DNA of 64,000 nucleotides from Planctomycetota bacterium. Lineage in GTDB: Bacteria > Planctomycetota > UBA8742 > UBA2392. Position numbers and translations under genes: made by a program. Where the stretch lies: positions 289,186 to 353,185 of the forward strand of contig JACKIE010000003.1 of the NCBI GenBank assembly GCA_020638635.1, written 5' to 3'. The notes below the pieces were generated by a model. It was not told the DNA's origin. It was given only the letters and a program-made list of their open reading frames with translations, and searched no databases. This document shows, in pieces, positions 1 to 8,483 of the stretch (position 1 is the first letter of the stretch; the number at the start of each line of letters is the position of its first letter).

Positions 1-1
1 T

Positions 2-784
2 GACAACTGGCACCCCCTGAACGACGACCCCATGCTGGCCATGGTCGGCGCCGGCGACACGGTGTACCGCGTGAACCCCTCCCCCAGCGGGCGCTCCGCC
101 ACCCTGGTGTTCACGCGCCCGGTGCCGCCCGCACGGCAGGGCATGGCGGGCGTGCTGGAGATCCGCCTGCTGCACCAGGGCGGCGTGCTGATGGCAGCGC
201 CCGACGAAAAGGTCGCCATCCAGCGAAGCTTCGACTACCCGGTGTTGGAGGCACAGGCAGACCTGGGGCCGGACTTGACGTTGGCCGCGCTGGTCGAGGG
301 CGCGCACCGCCGCCTGTACGGCCTGCCCGAAGCCGGCAACGGCACGCGCTATCCATCGAACCCGGATCACGCGCCGGACCTCGCGGCCCTTGAGGTTGCG
401 CAACTGGTGTTTGGCTTCAGCACCGAGGCGCAACAGGCCATGAGCCAGCTGGAGGCGCGCGCCGGGGGTGAAGCCGCGCCGGCCGCGCAACCGCAGCCCA
501 AGGAAGAGCCCGCCCGCTTCAACCTGTCGATCCTGTTCAAGGCGCTGGCGCTGGTGTTCGGCTTGGCGTTCGTGGGCGCGCTGGTGGCCACCCTGCGCAA
601 ACCGCGCGATAAGCAGCTGGAGAAGCTGGCCGAATTGCCGGCCTCAAGGCGCGAGGTACTGGAGGCCGTGCTGGCCCTGGAAACGGAGTATAAGGAAGGA
701 GCCATGCCGGCCCGCGCCTACCAGGACCAGCGCCAAAGGCTGCTGAACCGGCTGGTGGAGTTCGATGCGGCCGCGGGCAAGTGA
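2..784 (+). CDS. membrane-anchored protein next to CcmA-like ATPase, 5' end missing
   Basis: The reading frame is open from base 2, so the gene begins before the window and the ATG at 32 is probably internal. The visible protein has an N-terminal soluble part rich in beta-strand-like segments, an Ala/Pro/Gln linker (about residues 150-165 counted from the ATG at 32), one hydrophobic segment (about 170-195) and a charged helical tail with a short repeated Glu/Arg-rich pattern. Such tails resemble those of small membrane proteins near ccm genes (CcmH/CcmI-like), and the next gene is a CcmA-like ATPase 84 bases downstream. A role in cytochrome c maturation is inferred from context only; I do not recognise the family. 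Confidence 0.65.
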   Translation, partial: DNWHPLNDDPMLAMVGAGDTVYRVNPSPSGRSATLVFTRPVPPARQGMAGVLEIRLLHQGGVLMAAPDEKVAIQRSFDYPVLEAQADLGPDLTLAALVEGAHRRLYGLPEAGNGTRYPSNPDHAPDLAALEVAQLVFGFSTEAQQAMSQLEARAGGEAAPAAQPQPKEEPARFNLSILFKALALVFGLAFVGALVATLRKPRDKQLEKLAELPASRREVLEAVLALETEYKEGAMPARAYQDQRQRLLNRLVEFDAAAGK

Positions 785-868
785 TTTTGGACTTTCGATT
801 TTGGATTTTGGATTCCCCAGCCGCCCCAATCCAGAATCCAGAATCCAGAATCGAAAATCGGGGCATAG
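785..868. repeat. heptanucleotide tandem repeat forming an inverted repeat
   Basis: This spacer contains GATTTTG-type heptamers on the left and AATCCAG heptamers (three in a row) on the right, which are approximate complements and could fold into one long imperfect hairpin. The same arrangement recurs at 40571-40708. It sits between the stop of the upstream gene and the ATPase start, so it could also act as a transcript-stabilising hairpin. Confidence 0.75.
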
Positions 869-1501
869 ATGAAGCTGGTTGCCGAGGGAATCACCAAGTC
901 ATGGGGCGCGACACACGTGCTGCGCGGGCTTGATTTCAGCGCCGAGCCGGGCAGCCTGATCGCCTTGATCGGCGCCAACGGCACCGGCAAGAGCACACTG
1001 ATCCGCATCCTTGCCACCATCCTGCGCCCGGACGCCGGCAAGGTCAGCCTCGGCGAGCTGGACTTCCGCGCCGCGCCCCTGAAGGTCCGCGCCCTGCTGG
1101 GCTACCTGGGCCATGAAAGCATGCTGGACGCAGCCCTCAGCACGCGCGAGAACCTGCGGTTGTTTGCTTCCTTGTATGGGGTGCCCGACCACAAGGCCCG
1201 CACTGAGGCGCTGATCGAGCGCTTCCAAGCCGCGCGCTACGCCGACCTGCCCGTCAGCGAACTGTCGCGCGGCCAGGAGCAGACGGCGGCCTTGTGCCGC
1301 GCCCTGGTGCACGAGCCTCGGCTGCTGCTGCTGGACGAGCCCTCTACCGGGCTGGACAAGGAAGCGCGGACACGGCTGTGGCAGGCGGCCCGCGAGCAGG
1401 CGCAATCCGGCGCCGTGGTGATCTTCAGCACCCACGATCACGACTCTGCTCAATCGGTGGCCGACCGAGTGGTGGAGCTGCGCGATGGCAAGCTGGGGTG
1501 A
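869..1501 (+). CDS. ccmA: ABC transporter ATP-binding protein, CcmA-like (heme exporter)
   Basis: A 210-residue stand-alone ATPase subunit, the usual length of CcmA. It shows Walker A GANGTGKST (about residue 35), the ABC signature LSRGQE (about 133), Walker B LLLLDEP (about 153) and a switch-region STHDHD histidine (about 192). The segment GHESMLDAALSTRENLRLF matches the CcmA pattern of a helical domain following 'GH'. CcmA pairs with the membrane protein CcmB in cytochrome c maturation. No ccmB follows here; repeats and a pseudopilin cluster come next, so either the partner lies elsewhere or this is another ABC ATPase of the same subfamily. The assignment to CcmA is moderate, that to the ABC family firm. 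Confidence 0.75.
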   Translation: MKLVAEGITKSWGATHVLRGLDFSAEPGSLIALIGANGTGKSTLIRILATILRPDAGKVSLGELDFRAAPLKVRALLGYLGHESMLDAALSTRENLRLFASLYGVPDHKARTEALIERFQAARYADLPVSELSRGQEQTAALCRALVHEPRLLLLDEPSTGLDKEARTRLWQAAREQAQSGAVVIFSTHDHDSAQSVADRVVELRDGKLG

Positions 1502-1660
1502 GGCAGGAGGCAGGGGGCAGGAGGCAGGTTTTAGGTTTTAGGTTGCAGGTTGTAGGGAATCGTTTTGGACGCTGGCCTGTGAGCTCCGACCTCTGACCTC
1601 TGACTTCTGACCTCTCACTCTAGACACGGCACTCGGGACCCGAGACCCGGGACTCCCACT
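1500..1660. repeat. degenerate heptanucleotide tandem arrays
   Basis: Directly after the ATPase stop there is a run with period 7: GAGGCAG, GAGGCAG, GGGGCAG, GAGGCAG, GTTTTAG, GTTTTAG, GTTGCAG, GTTGTAG. About 30 bases later a second array reads GACCTCT, GACCTCT, GACTTCT, GACCTCT, followed by GACCCGA/GACCCGG units. Unit length is kept while unit sequence drifts, like the short tandemly repeated repetitive (STRR) sequences known from cyanobacteria. The rest of the 360-base spacer up to 1861 holds no gene I can support. Confidence 0.8.
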
Positions 1661-1861
1661 CCTTCCTTACCTTCGGCAGACTTGCTGTTACCCGCGCGAC
1701 ACCAAACTTGCGTCTTGGCTCGCTTCGGGTAGCATAGAGGACCCCATGGAATCACTTGAAACACAGATGCGGCAGGCACTTGCGTCAAGTGCTTTCACCG
1801 CGTTCGAGTTCTGGCGTAAGGTTTGCATAGACTGCATTTACGGACGGTCACTGGAGGTCCG

Positions 1862-2416
1862 ATGAGACGCTCATCGCGGTCAGGGTTTACCCTGATCGAA
1901 ATCATGATTGTGGTCGGCATCATTGCCATCCTGGTGGTGGTCTTGGTGGCCGTGCTGTTCGGCGCGATGAAGAAGGGCGAAATCGCCAAAGCCGAAGACT
2001 TCGTCACCAACGTGATCCCGACTGCCATCACCAAGTGGCAGAACGACACGATGAAGGACAGCAACACCTACCCGGCCAGCCCCGGGCTGTCCGACGGGCC
2101 GGGGTACTGGCAGGGCAACGCCTCCCTCTACGAAGAATTGGTAACCAAGCCCGTGGCCGCGGGTAAGGACCCCTACGTCAAGCCTGAGCAGTACAACGAG
2201 GGCACCGAAGGCGGCAAGAAAGTCTTCCTTGACCCATGGATGCGCTACTATATCTATCGCAACTACAGCCAGAAGCGCAGCGCCAGCGGCAAGACGCCGT
2301 CGTTCACTGGCAAGCGCTACAATGAAAACACCTACGACATCATATCCCTCGGCCCGGACGGTGAGCTCTATGAATTCAAGGGCGACACCGACGACATCTA
2401 CAACGGCCGGGATTAG
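1862..2416 (+). CDS. type II secretion/type IV pilus-like pseudopilin (GspG-like)
   Basis: The start at 1862 is chosen because GGAGG lies 5-9 bases upstream and gives a short leader MRRSSRSG ending in the prepilin peptidase site G|FTLIE. A hydrophobic helix of about 20 residues follows, then a soluble domain ending with a 'SLGPDGE' segment and acidic residues, typical of the calcium-binding C-terminus of GspG, the major pseudopilin. At 184 residues it is longer than GspG (about 140). It is the first of five pseudopilin genes in one direction with short spacers, so it probably leads an operon. The processing site and helix are clear; the subunit identity is inferred. Confidence 0.85.
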   Translation: MRRSSRSGFTLIEIMIVVGIIAILVVVLVAVLFGAMKKGEIAKAEDFVTNVIPTAITKWQNDTMKDSNTYPASPGLSDGPGYWQGNASLYEELVTKPVAAGKDPYVKPEQYNEGTEGGKKVFLDPWMRYYIYRNYSQKRSASGKTPSFTGKRYNENTYDIISLGPDGELYEFKGDTDDIYNGRD

Positions 2417-2431
2417 TCGGGGGAAACGAAC

Positions 2432-3010
2432 ATGAACAAAGTGAACGCGCTTCGAGCCAACCGGCAGGGTTTCACGCTGATCGAGCTGCTGATCGTGGTG
2501 GGCATCATTTCAGTGCTGATCGTGGTGCTGGCGTTTGCCGTGCTGCCCTGGCTGAAGAAGTCCGAGGAAAAGGCCACCCGCACGCTGCTGCAGCAGATCG
2601 GGCCCGTGGTGACGGCCGAGAAAGTGCCGCCTACGATCCAGAAGTTCAAGAAGGACGCCGGGCCGCTTTCCGGGCGGATCGCGGCGGACGAGAAGTTCGC
2701 GTCCAGTCAGATGATGCTGTTTTATGCGGCGCCCTCGCGCTCCGTGTGGGAAGGTTCGGCCTTGTACAAGGACCGCAACTACGCACCGGCCATCGAGCCG
2801 GAGCAATTCGCGAAGTTCACGCGTGAAGAAGGCGGGCGCCTGCCGCACCTGGTGGACGCCTGGGAAAACCCGATCTGGTACGTGTACGACAAGACGGTGA
2901 AAGCGGGTTTCGTGTTCTCGGCCGGCGAAGACGGCCAGCGTGGAACCCCCGACGACCTGATCTTCGACTCGCGCAACAACTCCGTGAAGTCGCGCGAAGA
3001 GCTGGAGTAG
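2432..3010 (+). CDS. pseudopilin with GspG-like C-terminus
   Basis: The leader MNKVNALRANRQG is followed by FTLIELLIVVGIIS, a canonical prepilin peptidase site with Glu at +5 of the mature protein, and a transmembrane helix. The C-terminal part contains SAGEDGQRGTPDDL, a pattern seen in GspG-type pseudopilins where Asp residues bind calcium. It begins 15 bases after the previous stop, consistent with co-transcription. Two GspG-like genes in a row are unusual for a single type II secretion operon and suggest either duplication or a divergent pilus-like machine. Confidence 0.85.
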   Translation: MNKVNALRANRQGFTLIELLIVVGIISVLIVVLAFAVLPWLKKSEEKATRTLLQQIGPVVTAEKVPPTIQKFKKDAGPLSGRIAADEKFASSQMMLFYAAPSRSVWEGSALYKDRNYAPAIEPEQFAKFTREEGGRLPHLVDAWENPIWYVYDKTVKAGFVFSAGEDGQRGTPDDLIFDSRNNSVKSREELE

Positions 3011-3037
3011 CGCCGCCCTCGGCGCCAGGAGACGAAC

Positions 3038-3721
3038 GTGAAAAGGCAAGGCAGCCACAAACGCGGCTTCACACTGATGGAACTGCTGGTGGTGATAGCC
3101 ATCGTAGCGATGCTGGTCACCGTGATGGTCCCGGTCATGCTCAAGTTCATGAAGGGCCGCGGTCTCAGCATGTCAGGCAATAACATCGGCGGATTCATCG
3201 CCTTCGCCCGCAGCGAGGCCATGAACACGCGCCAGACCCATGTGATCGTGTGCTACACCCAGGAAGAGGAACTGCCCGGGCAGTCGGAAGCCGGCCTGGC
3301 GTTCCATGTCGGCCCTGGCCTGGCGCTGTACCGCCTGAATGCCAACCCCGCGCCGGGCACCGATGAGCAGGAAATCAACTACGTCAAACAACTCGATTTC
3401 CGCGGCCAGATCGGCGGCGACGTCGAGTTCGCGCCCCGCTGGATCGCGGAGGCCCCGACCGGTCCCATCGACAACTATCTGTCGGACGCGGCCAACACCC
3501 GCTTCAACGGCAAGTACAAGGTTGCGGTGCTGGCTGACGGTCGCTTGATCATTCCGCAGGACAAGCCGGGCTACGTGCTCGACTCCGGCGAAACCATGAA
3601 CTTGAACACGGACCTGATCCTCACCGACAACGACCGGTTCGTGTACATCGACCTGAACCCGACCACGGGCGCGGTGAAGCGCTCGCTGGTGCTTGACCGC
3701 GAAGAGGTGAGCGAGCCCTAG
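3038..3721 (+). CDS. pseudopilin, GspH/FimT-like
   Basis: GTG start preceded by AGGAGA. The leader KRQGSHKRG ends at FTLMELLVVIAIVAML, a standard type IV prepilin signal. The segment after the helix (GGFIAFARSEAMNTRQTHVIV) is the typical GspH/FimT feature in which a long helix leads into beta strands. The rest is a beta-rich soluble domain. Located third in the pseudopilin run, 27 bases after its neighbour. GspH is a minor pseudopilin in type II secretion; its exact partner set cannot be decided here. Confidence 0.82.
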   Translation: MKRQGSHKRGFTLMELLVVIAIVAMLVTVMVPVMLKFMKGRGLSMSGNNIGGFIAFARSEAMNTRQTHVIVCYTQEEELPGQSEAGLAFHVGPGLALYRLNANPAPGTDEQEINYVKQLDFRGQIGGDVEFAPRWIAEAPTGPIDNYLSDAANTRFNGKYKVAVLADGRLIIPQDKPGYVLDSGETMNLNTDLILTDNDRFVYIDLNPTTGAVKRSLVLDREEVSEP

Positions 3722-3764
3722 ACTTGACAGGGCAACTCACCCCAGCGACGGAAGGAAAGTCTCT

Positions 3765-4544
3765 ATGCGAAAAAGAACGAACAACCGCAAGGGCTTTACG
3801 CTCACGGAAATCCTGGTGGCGCTCGCGATCTTTGCCCTGGGCGGCACGGCGATCATGGCGCTGTTCATCACCAACCTGCGCCTGTCACGCCAGGCCATGG
3901 ACTACACCCGCGCGGCGGAAATCACGCGCAACATCCGTTCGCTGATGACCCAATCGCTGGCCCGGCCTATCAGCGTCAGCGAAACCGACACCATCTACGC
4001 CTTCTACTACCCGGAGAGTTCGCTGACTTTCACCACCGACAAGTACCGCGAATTCTACGAAGGCGGAAAGGACCGGACTTCTTCCAGGGACCGTGACGCG
4101 CGAAACGACATCGTCGGCGGCGCGCCGGCAGCCAACACCGTGTTCTTCAGGCTTCCCAAAGTCATGTTTGACGCGGGCGTCAGCGGAGACGGCAGACGCC
4201 AGATGGTCACGGAAATGCCGACCGACGGGTTGAACAGCAGCGGCGGGCAAGCCAGCTTCGAAGGCGAGCCCAGGGTGTTCCGTCTGATGCCCGACCCCCT
4301 GCGCCGCGCCGGCGCCATCGAAGACCTGGACCCGGATGACCGCATGGGCTACCAGTTCGACTTCTCCGTACGGCGCAGCGTGCAGCGATCGAGCGTGGAC
4401 GCCGCCGACGGCAGTGGACGCAAGCAACCCCTGGACGACCTCTACGTGGTGCACGTGAAGATCTACAAGGGATTCGAATTCGAAGGCAATGTGATCAACG
4501 ACCCGTTCTTCGAGTGGGACTTTTACGTGAACGCGGCAAAGTAG
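3765..4544 (+). CDS. minor pseudopilin, GspI/PilV-like
   Basis: The leader MRKRTNNRKG precedes FTLTEILVALAIFALGGTAI, a prepilin peptidase site with the 'ALA.FA.GG.A' helix pattern common in GspI/PilV proteins. The 259-residue length is well above typical GspI (about 120), with a long soluble domain of unknown function rich in Asp and Arg. It lies fourth in the pseudopilin run, 43 bases after the third gene. A role as a tip-complex subunit is inferred from family and order. Confidence 0.8.
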   Translation: MRKRTNNRKGFTLTEILVALAIFALGGTAIMALFITNLRLSRQAMDYTRAAEITRNIRSLMTQSLARPISVSETDTIYAFYYPESSLTFTTDKYREFYEGGKDRTSSRDRDARNDIVGGAPAANTVFFRLPKVMFDAGVSGDGRRQMVTEMPTDGLNSSGGQASFEGEPRVFRLMPDPLRRAGAIEDLDPDDRMGYQFDFSVRRSVQRSSVDAADGSGRKQPLDDLYVVHVKIYKGFEFEGNVINDPFFEWDFYVNAAK

Positions 4545-4638
4545 GGATCGAAAAGTGAGGCAGCAGGCGCACCTAACCGGCGCGCCCAGGGAAACAAAAC
4601 TTCCGGAGCACAGATGCCGGTCCAGCGAGGTCCCTGAC

Positions 4639-4670
4639 CCCGACTTCCGGCCCCTGACCTCCGGCACGGA
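4639..4670. repeat. short heptamer-like repeat in pseudopilin spacer
   Basis: Within the 134-base spacer before the fifth pseudopilin gene, the run CCTGACC, CCGACTT, CCGGCCC, CTGACCT, CCGGCAC has a 7-base register like the arrays at 1500-1660. It is short and degenerate, so the call is tentative. The remainder of the spacer shows nothing I can name. Confidence 0.45.
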
Positions 4671-4678
4671 GCGCCAAC

Positions 4679-5728
4679 ATGAGAAACCTTCGCCGTGGCT
4701 TCACGCTGCTGGAACTGATGATCGCCATATCGCTGATGCTGATCATCATGCTGATGTTGCGCTCGATGTTCGTGAACGCACAGACCATGTACCTGCGCGC
4801 CGCCAAACGTGTTGACGTCTACAGCCAGTCGCGCGCCGCGCTCGACATGATCGAACAGGATCTGATGCGTATCGAGACCGGGCTCGAAGACTACCACACC
4901 GTCAATTGCCGCAGCCTGATGCCGGAGGACCTGCGCAACTTCGAGGCCATCCCCGAATCCAGGGCCTACTCGCGCCTCGATGACTGGGCCGGCGCCCAGG
5001 ACTCGCAGACTCTGCAGATCCGCGAGTTCCTCTCCTTCACAGGCCGCAACACGTGGTACGACACCGACAAGAAGAAGTACGTCACGGGAACGGCGTTCGT
5101 GGCTTACTACCTGCGCCGGCGCCTGCCGGACAAGAACGGCAAGCATTACGGCGGCGCCTACCTGGTGCGGCGCATCATCCCGCAGCGCAGCCTGGCGGAG
5201 ATTGTCGCGATCGGTAAGGGCAAACGCAAAGCCGATCCGATCTACCCCCACGAGGACGAGCTGGCCAGCTTCGTTTACGGCGTGCGGGTGTTCGTGGACG
5301 ACCAGGCGGCATTCCAGCTCGGAGTGCGGAACAGCCAGTTCAATTACAACCTGATGCCCGAGTGCACGCCCACTGACGCCAACGCCGGCTGGATGTGGGC
5401 CAAGGGCACACCCGGCGTGGTCAAGCCGGTGCCCGCCGGCGGCGGCGCAGCCCTGATTCTGCAGCGCCCCCTGCGCGACAACCGCGTCGAGTTCGGCGGC
5501 GACTGGATCACCGCAACCAACCCCGACCGCGACTTCGTAGGCGCTACCCGCTGGAACTATCCGAATGTAGTAATGATCGACCTGATGATGATTGACCGAA
5601 CATTCGAGCGCACCTCGGAGTTCTCCGGCAACGGGACGTACCGCTCTTTCAGCCGTGCGGTGCAGTTGCCGATCTCAGGTCCGATGTTCCGCCTCGACGA
5701 TCGCGACCTCGCGCTGCTCACCAAGTAG
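4679..5728 (+). CDS. minor pseudopilin, GspJ/PilW-like
   Basis: The leader MRNLRRG is followed by FTLLELMIAISLMLIIMLML, then a helix with AKRVDVYSQSRAALDMIEQDLMR, the pattern seen in GspJ/PilW proteins. At 349 residues it is the largest of the five pseudopilins here. In type II secretion GspI, GspJ and GspK form the tip of the pseudopilus. No GspK, ATPase (GspE), inner-membrane platform (GspF) or secretin (GspD) is encoded near, so the machinery must lie elsewhere. A clear terminator follows at 5749, marking the operon end. Confidence 0.83.
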   Translation: MRNLRRGFTLLELMIAISLMLIIMLMLRSMFVNAQTMYLRAAKRVDVYSQSRAALDMIEQDLMRIETGLEDYHTVNCRSLMPEDLRNFEAIPESRAYSRLDDWAGAQDSQTLQIREFLSFTGRNTWYDTDKKKYVTGTAFVAYYLRRRLPDKNGKHYGGAYLVRRIIPQRSLAEIVAIGKGKRKADPIYPHEDELASFVYGVRVFVDDQAAFQLGVRNSQFNYNLMPECTPTDANAGWMWAKGTPGVVKPVPAGGGAALILQRPLRDNRVEFGGDWITATNPDRDFVGATRWNYPNVVMIDLMMIDRTFERTSEFSGNGTYRSFSRAVQLPISGPMFRLDDRDLALLTK

Positions 5729-5748
5729 CGTATTCATCACATCCCAAC

Positions 5749-5778
5749 GCCCCGGACCATGTGCGTCCGGGGCTTTTT
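5749..5778 (+). terminator. rho-independent terminator of the pseudopilin operon
   Basis: GCCCCGGAC pairs with GTCCGGGGC over a 7-base loop, followed directly by five T. It lies 20 bases after the last pseudopilin stop. Confidence 0.85.
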
Positions 5779-5881
5779 GGTTGCCTCTTGCGAACAAGCG
5801 TAAAATCCCTGATTATAGGCACTTCGGTTGATAACAGGGCTCGCTGAGCCCGCTTGTATGCGGGCTTTGAAAGGCCGGTCA

Positions 5882-6646
5882 GTGCGCATCGCCTTAGTCT
5901 CGGACATCCACGCCAACATCGAAGCACTCACCGCCGTCATGGAGGATATCGACAGCCTGGGGTGCCAGAAGATTTTCTGCCTGGGCGACCTCGTCGATTA
6001 CGGCCCCAACCCCTGCGAAGTACTCGATATCGCCATGGAGCGCTTCGACCTCACCATCCTCGGCAACCACGAGGAGGCCGTGATGCTGGTGGCCGAGGAC
6101 TTCAATGAACGCGCGATGCGCAGCGTGGAATGGACGCGCGAGCAACTGAACAGCCCCGACCTGCCCAAGGAAAAGCGCCACAAGTACTGGAACTACCTCG
6201 ACGCCATGACCAAGAAGCGCGAGCACAAGCAGGGCGACCTGCTGTTCGTGCACGGCAGCCCGCGCAAGCCCACCCACGAGTACGTCTTTCCCAAGGACAG
6301 CCTCGACGCCGCCAAGATCCGCAGCATGTTCGCCAAGTTCGACCGCTTCTGCTTCTGCGGCCACAGCCACATCCCGGGCATCTACAGCGAAACCGGCAAG
6401 TACGGCCACCCCAAGAACCTCAACAACGGCGAGCTTGACCTGCGGCGCTTCCGCAAGCTTCTGGTGAACATCGGCAGCGTCGGCCAGCCGCGCGACCACG
6501 ACACCCGCGCGTGCTATGTGGTGATCGACGGCAGCACGCTGCAGTTCCGCCGCGTTGAATACGACTACAAGGCCACGGCCGACAAGATCCGGGCTATCCC
6601 AACCCTGCCCAGCATGCTGGCTGACCGTCTGCTGCTCGGGAAGTAG
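5882..6646 (+). CDS. metallophosphoesterase (YfcE/MJ0936-like phosphodiesterase family)
   Basis: Calcineurin-like phosphoesterase motifs appear in order: SDIHAN, GDLVDYGPNP, GNHEE, VHGSP and GHSHIPG, with Asp, Asn and His residues that hold two metal ions. The GTG at 5882 places the SDIH motif about eight residues from the N-terminus, as usual, with GAAAGG upstream; an ATG at 5858 in the same frame is an alternative. The leader contains a hairpin (AGCCCGC/GCGGGCT, 5847-5866) that may affect expression. Family members hydrolyse phosphodiesters, but the substrate cannot be told from sequence. Confidence 0.85.
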   Translation: MRIALVSDIHANIEALTAVMEDIDSLGCQKIFCLGDLVDYGPNPCEVLDIAMERFDLTILGNHEEAVMLVAEDFNERAMRSVEWTREQLNSPDLPKEKRHKYWNYLDAMTKKREHKQGDLLFVHGSPRKPTHEYVFPKDSLDAAKIRSMFAKFDRFCFCGHSHIPGIYSETGKYGHPKNLNNGELDLRRFRKLLVNIGSVGQPRDHDTRACYVVIDGSTLQFRRVEYDYKATADKIRAIPTLPSMLADRLLLGK

Positions 6647-6659
6647 CGAGGAAAACAGG

Positions 6660-6781
6660 TGCGCCAGGGACAGGCACCTTGGTGCCTGTCCCTCTTGTAT
6701 CTGCACGCCAATGGCACGCCTTCAAAGCTGCCATGAACGCGAAAAGGGGACAGGCACGTTCCGTGCCTGTCCCCGGTTGTG
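6660..6781. repeat. paired palindromes, copy 1 of a ~122-bp direct repeat
   Basis: Two perfect hairpins, with arms AGGGACAGGCACC (6666-6678 and 6681-6693) and GGGGACAGGCACG (6746-6758 and 6762-6774), separated by about 50 bases. A near copy with the same order and flanks (from GCGCCAGGGACAGG to CCCCGGTTGTGG) lies at 8484-8605, so the PQQ dehydrogenase gene is bracketed by direct copies. It resembles a REP pair (BIME). Confidence 0.9.
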
Positions 6782-6795
6782 GCATGCAGATTCTG

Positions 6796-8394
6796 CTACC
6801 CGCGCACCCGCCGCCAGGTCATGGCGCCGGCTGCGAACACCAGCAGCGTCAGCCACCACCAGCTTGCACTGCCGCCGGTGCTGCAGCCGCCTTCGCCGGG
6901 CGGGTTGTAGCTGACTTGGCCGTCCGCGTCCGGGTTGCCAAGGTCGTTGACGGTGACAATCACAAAGTCTTCGCTGACCCCGCCGTTGCCGTCCTCTACG
7001 ATCAGCTGGAAGGTGAAGTTCTGGCTGAACGTCACCTGGGGCGCCGTGAAGCTTGGAGTGGCCGTGGTCGGGTTACTGATGCTGACCACTGTGCTGCCGC
7101 CGGTCTGGCGCCAGGTGTAGCGCAGCACGTCGGATACGTCCGGGTCGCTGCTGGCGCTGCCGTTCAGGTTCACGGTCGCGCCCTCGTTCACGGCCTGGTC
7201 TGCCCCGGCGTTGGCGGTCGGGTCCAGGCTGGTGTTGCCCGTGTATCGGATGCGGTAGAGCACCGTGTCGGTCAGCACGTACAGGTTGCCGTCGGGACCG
7301 AACTTCAGGTCACGCACGGGGGCAGTGAAGCCGTTGGCGAACGCCCAGGCCGCGATGCCCGTGCGCTCGTTGCCGCCGGTCAGCACCACGCGCAGAATGC
7401 TTCCCGTCGCGGCCTCGCTGCCCACGTACACCACGCCGCCGCGGTAGCCCACCGTGGGCCAGGTGCCCAAGGCGCCCGGATGGAACGCCACAGCCGCGGG
7501 CTCGAAGGTCGCGCCGTGCTCCCAGGCCGGGTCGATGAAGCCGGTGGTGGCGCGTGCGCCGCTGAGGCCGGAAGCATCCCAGCCGTAGTTGCCGTCGAAC
7601 TGGATCACGTTCAATTCGTCCAGACCGCTGGTGGCGGGATTGCCGCTGTCCAGTCCGAACAGGTCGCCGGTGGTCGGGTTGAATGCCAAGGCGCGCGGGT
7701 TGCGCAGGCCCCGCGCCCACATGGCGTTGCTCGTGTACGGGTTGGATAGCGGGATGCTGCCGTCGGCCTGGTAGCGCAGCACCTTGCCGCGCCGGTCGTT
7801 GATGTCCTGTGCAAAGCCGCCCGCCAGGCTGATCGCCGCGCCACCGTCACCCACGGTGACGAACATGTTGGCCGCCGTATCGAAGGCAATCCGCCCGCCG
7901 AAGTTGTTGCCGCTGCTGCCCATGTCGATGCCGGAAATCAGCGTGGTCTCACTGCCCACAGCGGCCGTGCCCAATGCTCCCGTGTCTTCCAGGAAGCGCT
8001 TCACGATCAACTGCGGCGCGCCGCTGGTGCCCGTGGTGTGCACCACGTAGACGAATCGGTTGGTGCTGTCGCCGGCGGCGGTCGGAAAGTTCGGATGCAG
8101 GGCGATTCCGTGCAGGCCCAGGTCGTTGCCTGCAGGCGCCACGAAGCCGCTCACCGTGGCGAACACACTGGGTGCACTGGGCGTGGTGGTGGGATTGTCC
8201 ACCACCATGATCTGGCCGCTGCCGTTCTCGGTGTAGAACAGGCGCCCGTCGGGCGCGAACACGAACGCGCGCCCGCCGCTGACCGGGTTGACCACCACGT
8301 CGGAGGTGAAGCCGCCCGCGACGCTCTGGCTGAAAAGGAAAGGAGAAAACGACAGCAAGGCCGCCAGGACTGCAAATCGCATCATCATCAGCAT
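6796..8394 (-). CDS. secreted PQQ-type sugar dehydrogenase with Ig/PKD-like domain and C-terminal sorting tail
   Basis: The start is placed at the ATG at 8394, giving MLMMMRFAVLAALLSFSPFLFSQS, a signal peptide. About residues 35-395 resemble the soluble glucose dehydrogenase/L-sorbosone dehydrogenase beta-propeller, with LGLHGIALHPNF, VTVGDGG, NPRALAFNPTTG and ELNVIQFDGNYGW motifs. A PKD/REJ-like domain follows (NAGADQAVNEGATVNLNGS). The tail GGCSTGG plus a hydrophobic helix and RRVRG resembles MYXO-CTERM-type sorting signals. Probable function: periplasmic or surface sugar oxidation with PQQ. The substrate is unknown and PQQ use is inferred from family. Confidence 0.82.
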   Translation of the reverse strand: MLMMMRFAVLAALLSFSPFLFSQSVAGGFTSDVVVNPVSGGRAFVFAPDGRLFYTENGSGQIMVVDNPTTTPSAPSVFATVSGFVAPAGNDLGLHGIALHPNFPTAAGDSTNRFVYVVHTTGTSGAPQLIVKRFLEDTGALGTAAVGSETTLISGIDMGSSGNNFGGRIAFDTAANMFVTVGDGGAAISLAGGFAQDINDRRGKVLRYQADGSIPLSNPYTSNAMWARGLRNPRALAFNPTTGDLFGLDSGNPATSGLDELNVIQFDGNYGWDASGLSGARATTGFIDPAWEHGATFEPAAVAFHPGALGTWPTVGYRGGVVYVGSEAATGSILRVVLTGGNERTGIAAWAFANGFTAPVRDLKFGPDGNLYVLTDTVLYRIRYTGNTSLDPTANAGADQAVNEGATVNLNGSASSDPDVSDVLRYTWRQTGGSTVVSISNPTTATPSFTAPQVTFSQNFTFQLIVEDGNGGVSEDFVIVTVNDLGNPDADGQVSYNPPGEGGCSTGGSASWWWLTLLVFAAGAMTWRRVRG

Positions 8395-8483
8395 CCGGGG
8401 ATCACTCAGGGAAAGCCCATGTTGACCCTGTTCAACGCCCAAAGCAAGCCCGGGGTTGGCAGGTGTTGCGCGCCAGTGACAGG

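Noticed and set aside
6679..7749. 356-residue plus-strand frame over the dehydrogenase
   Set aside because: Antisense to a clear secreted dehydrogenase; composition is Ala/Val/Gly/His-rich with no motif.
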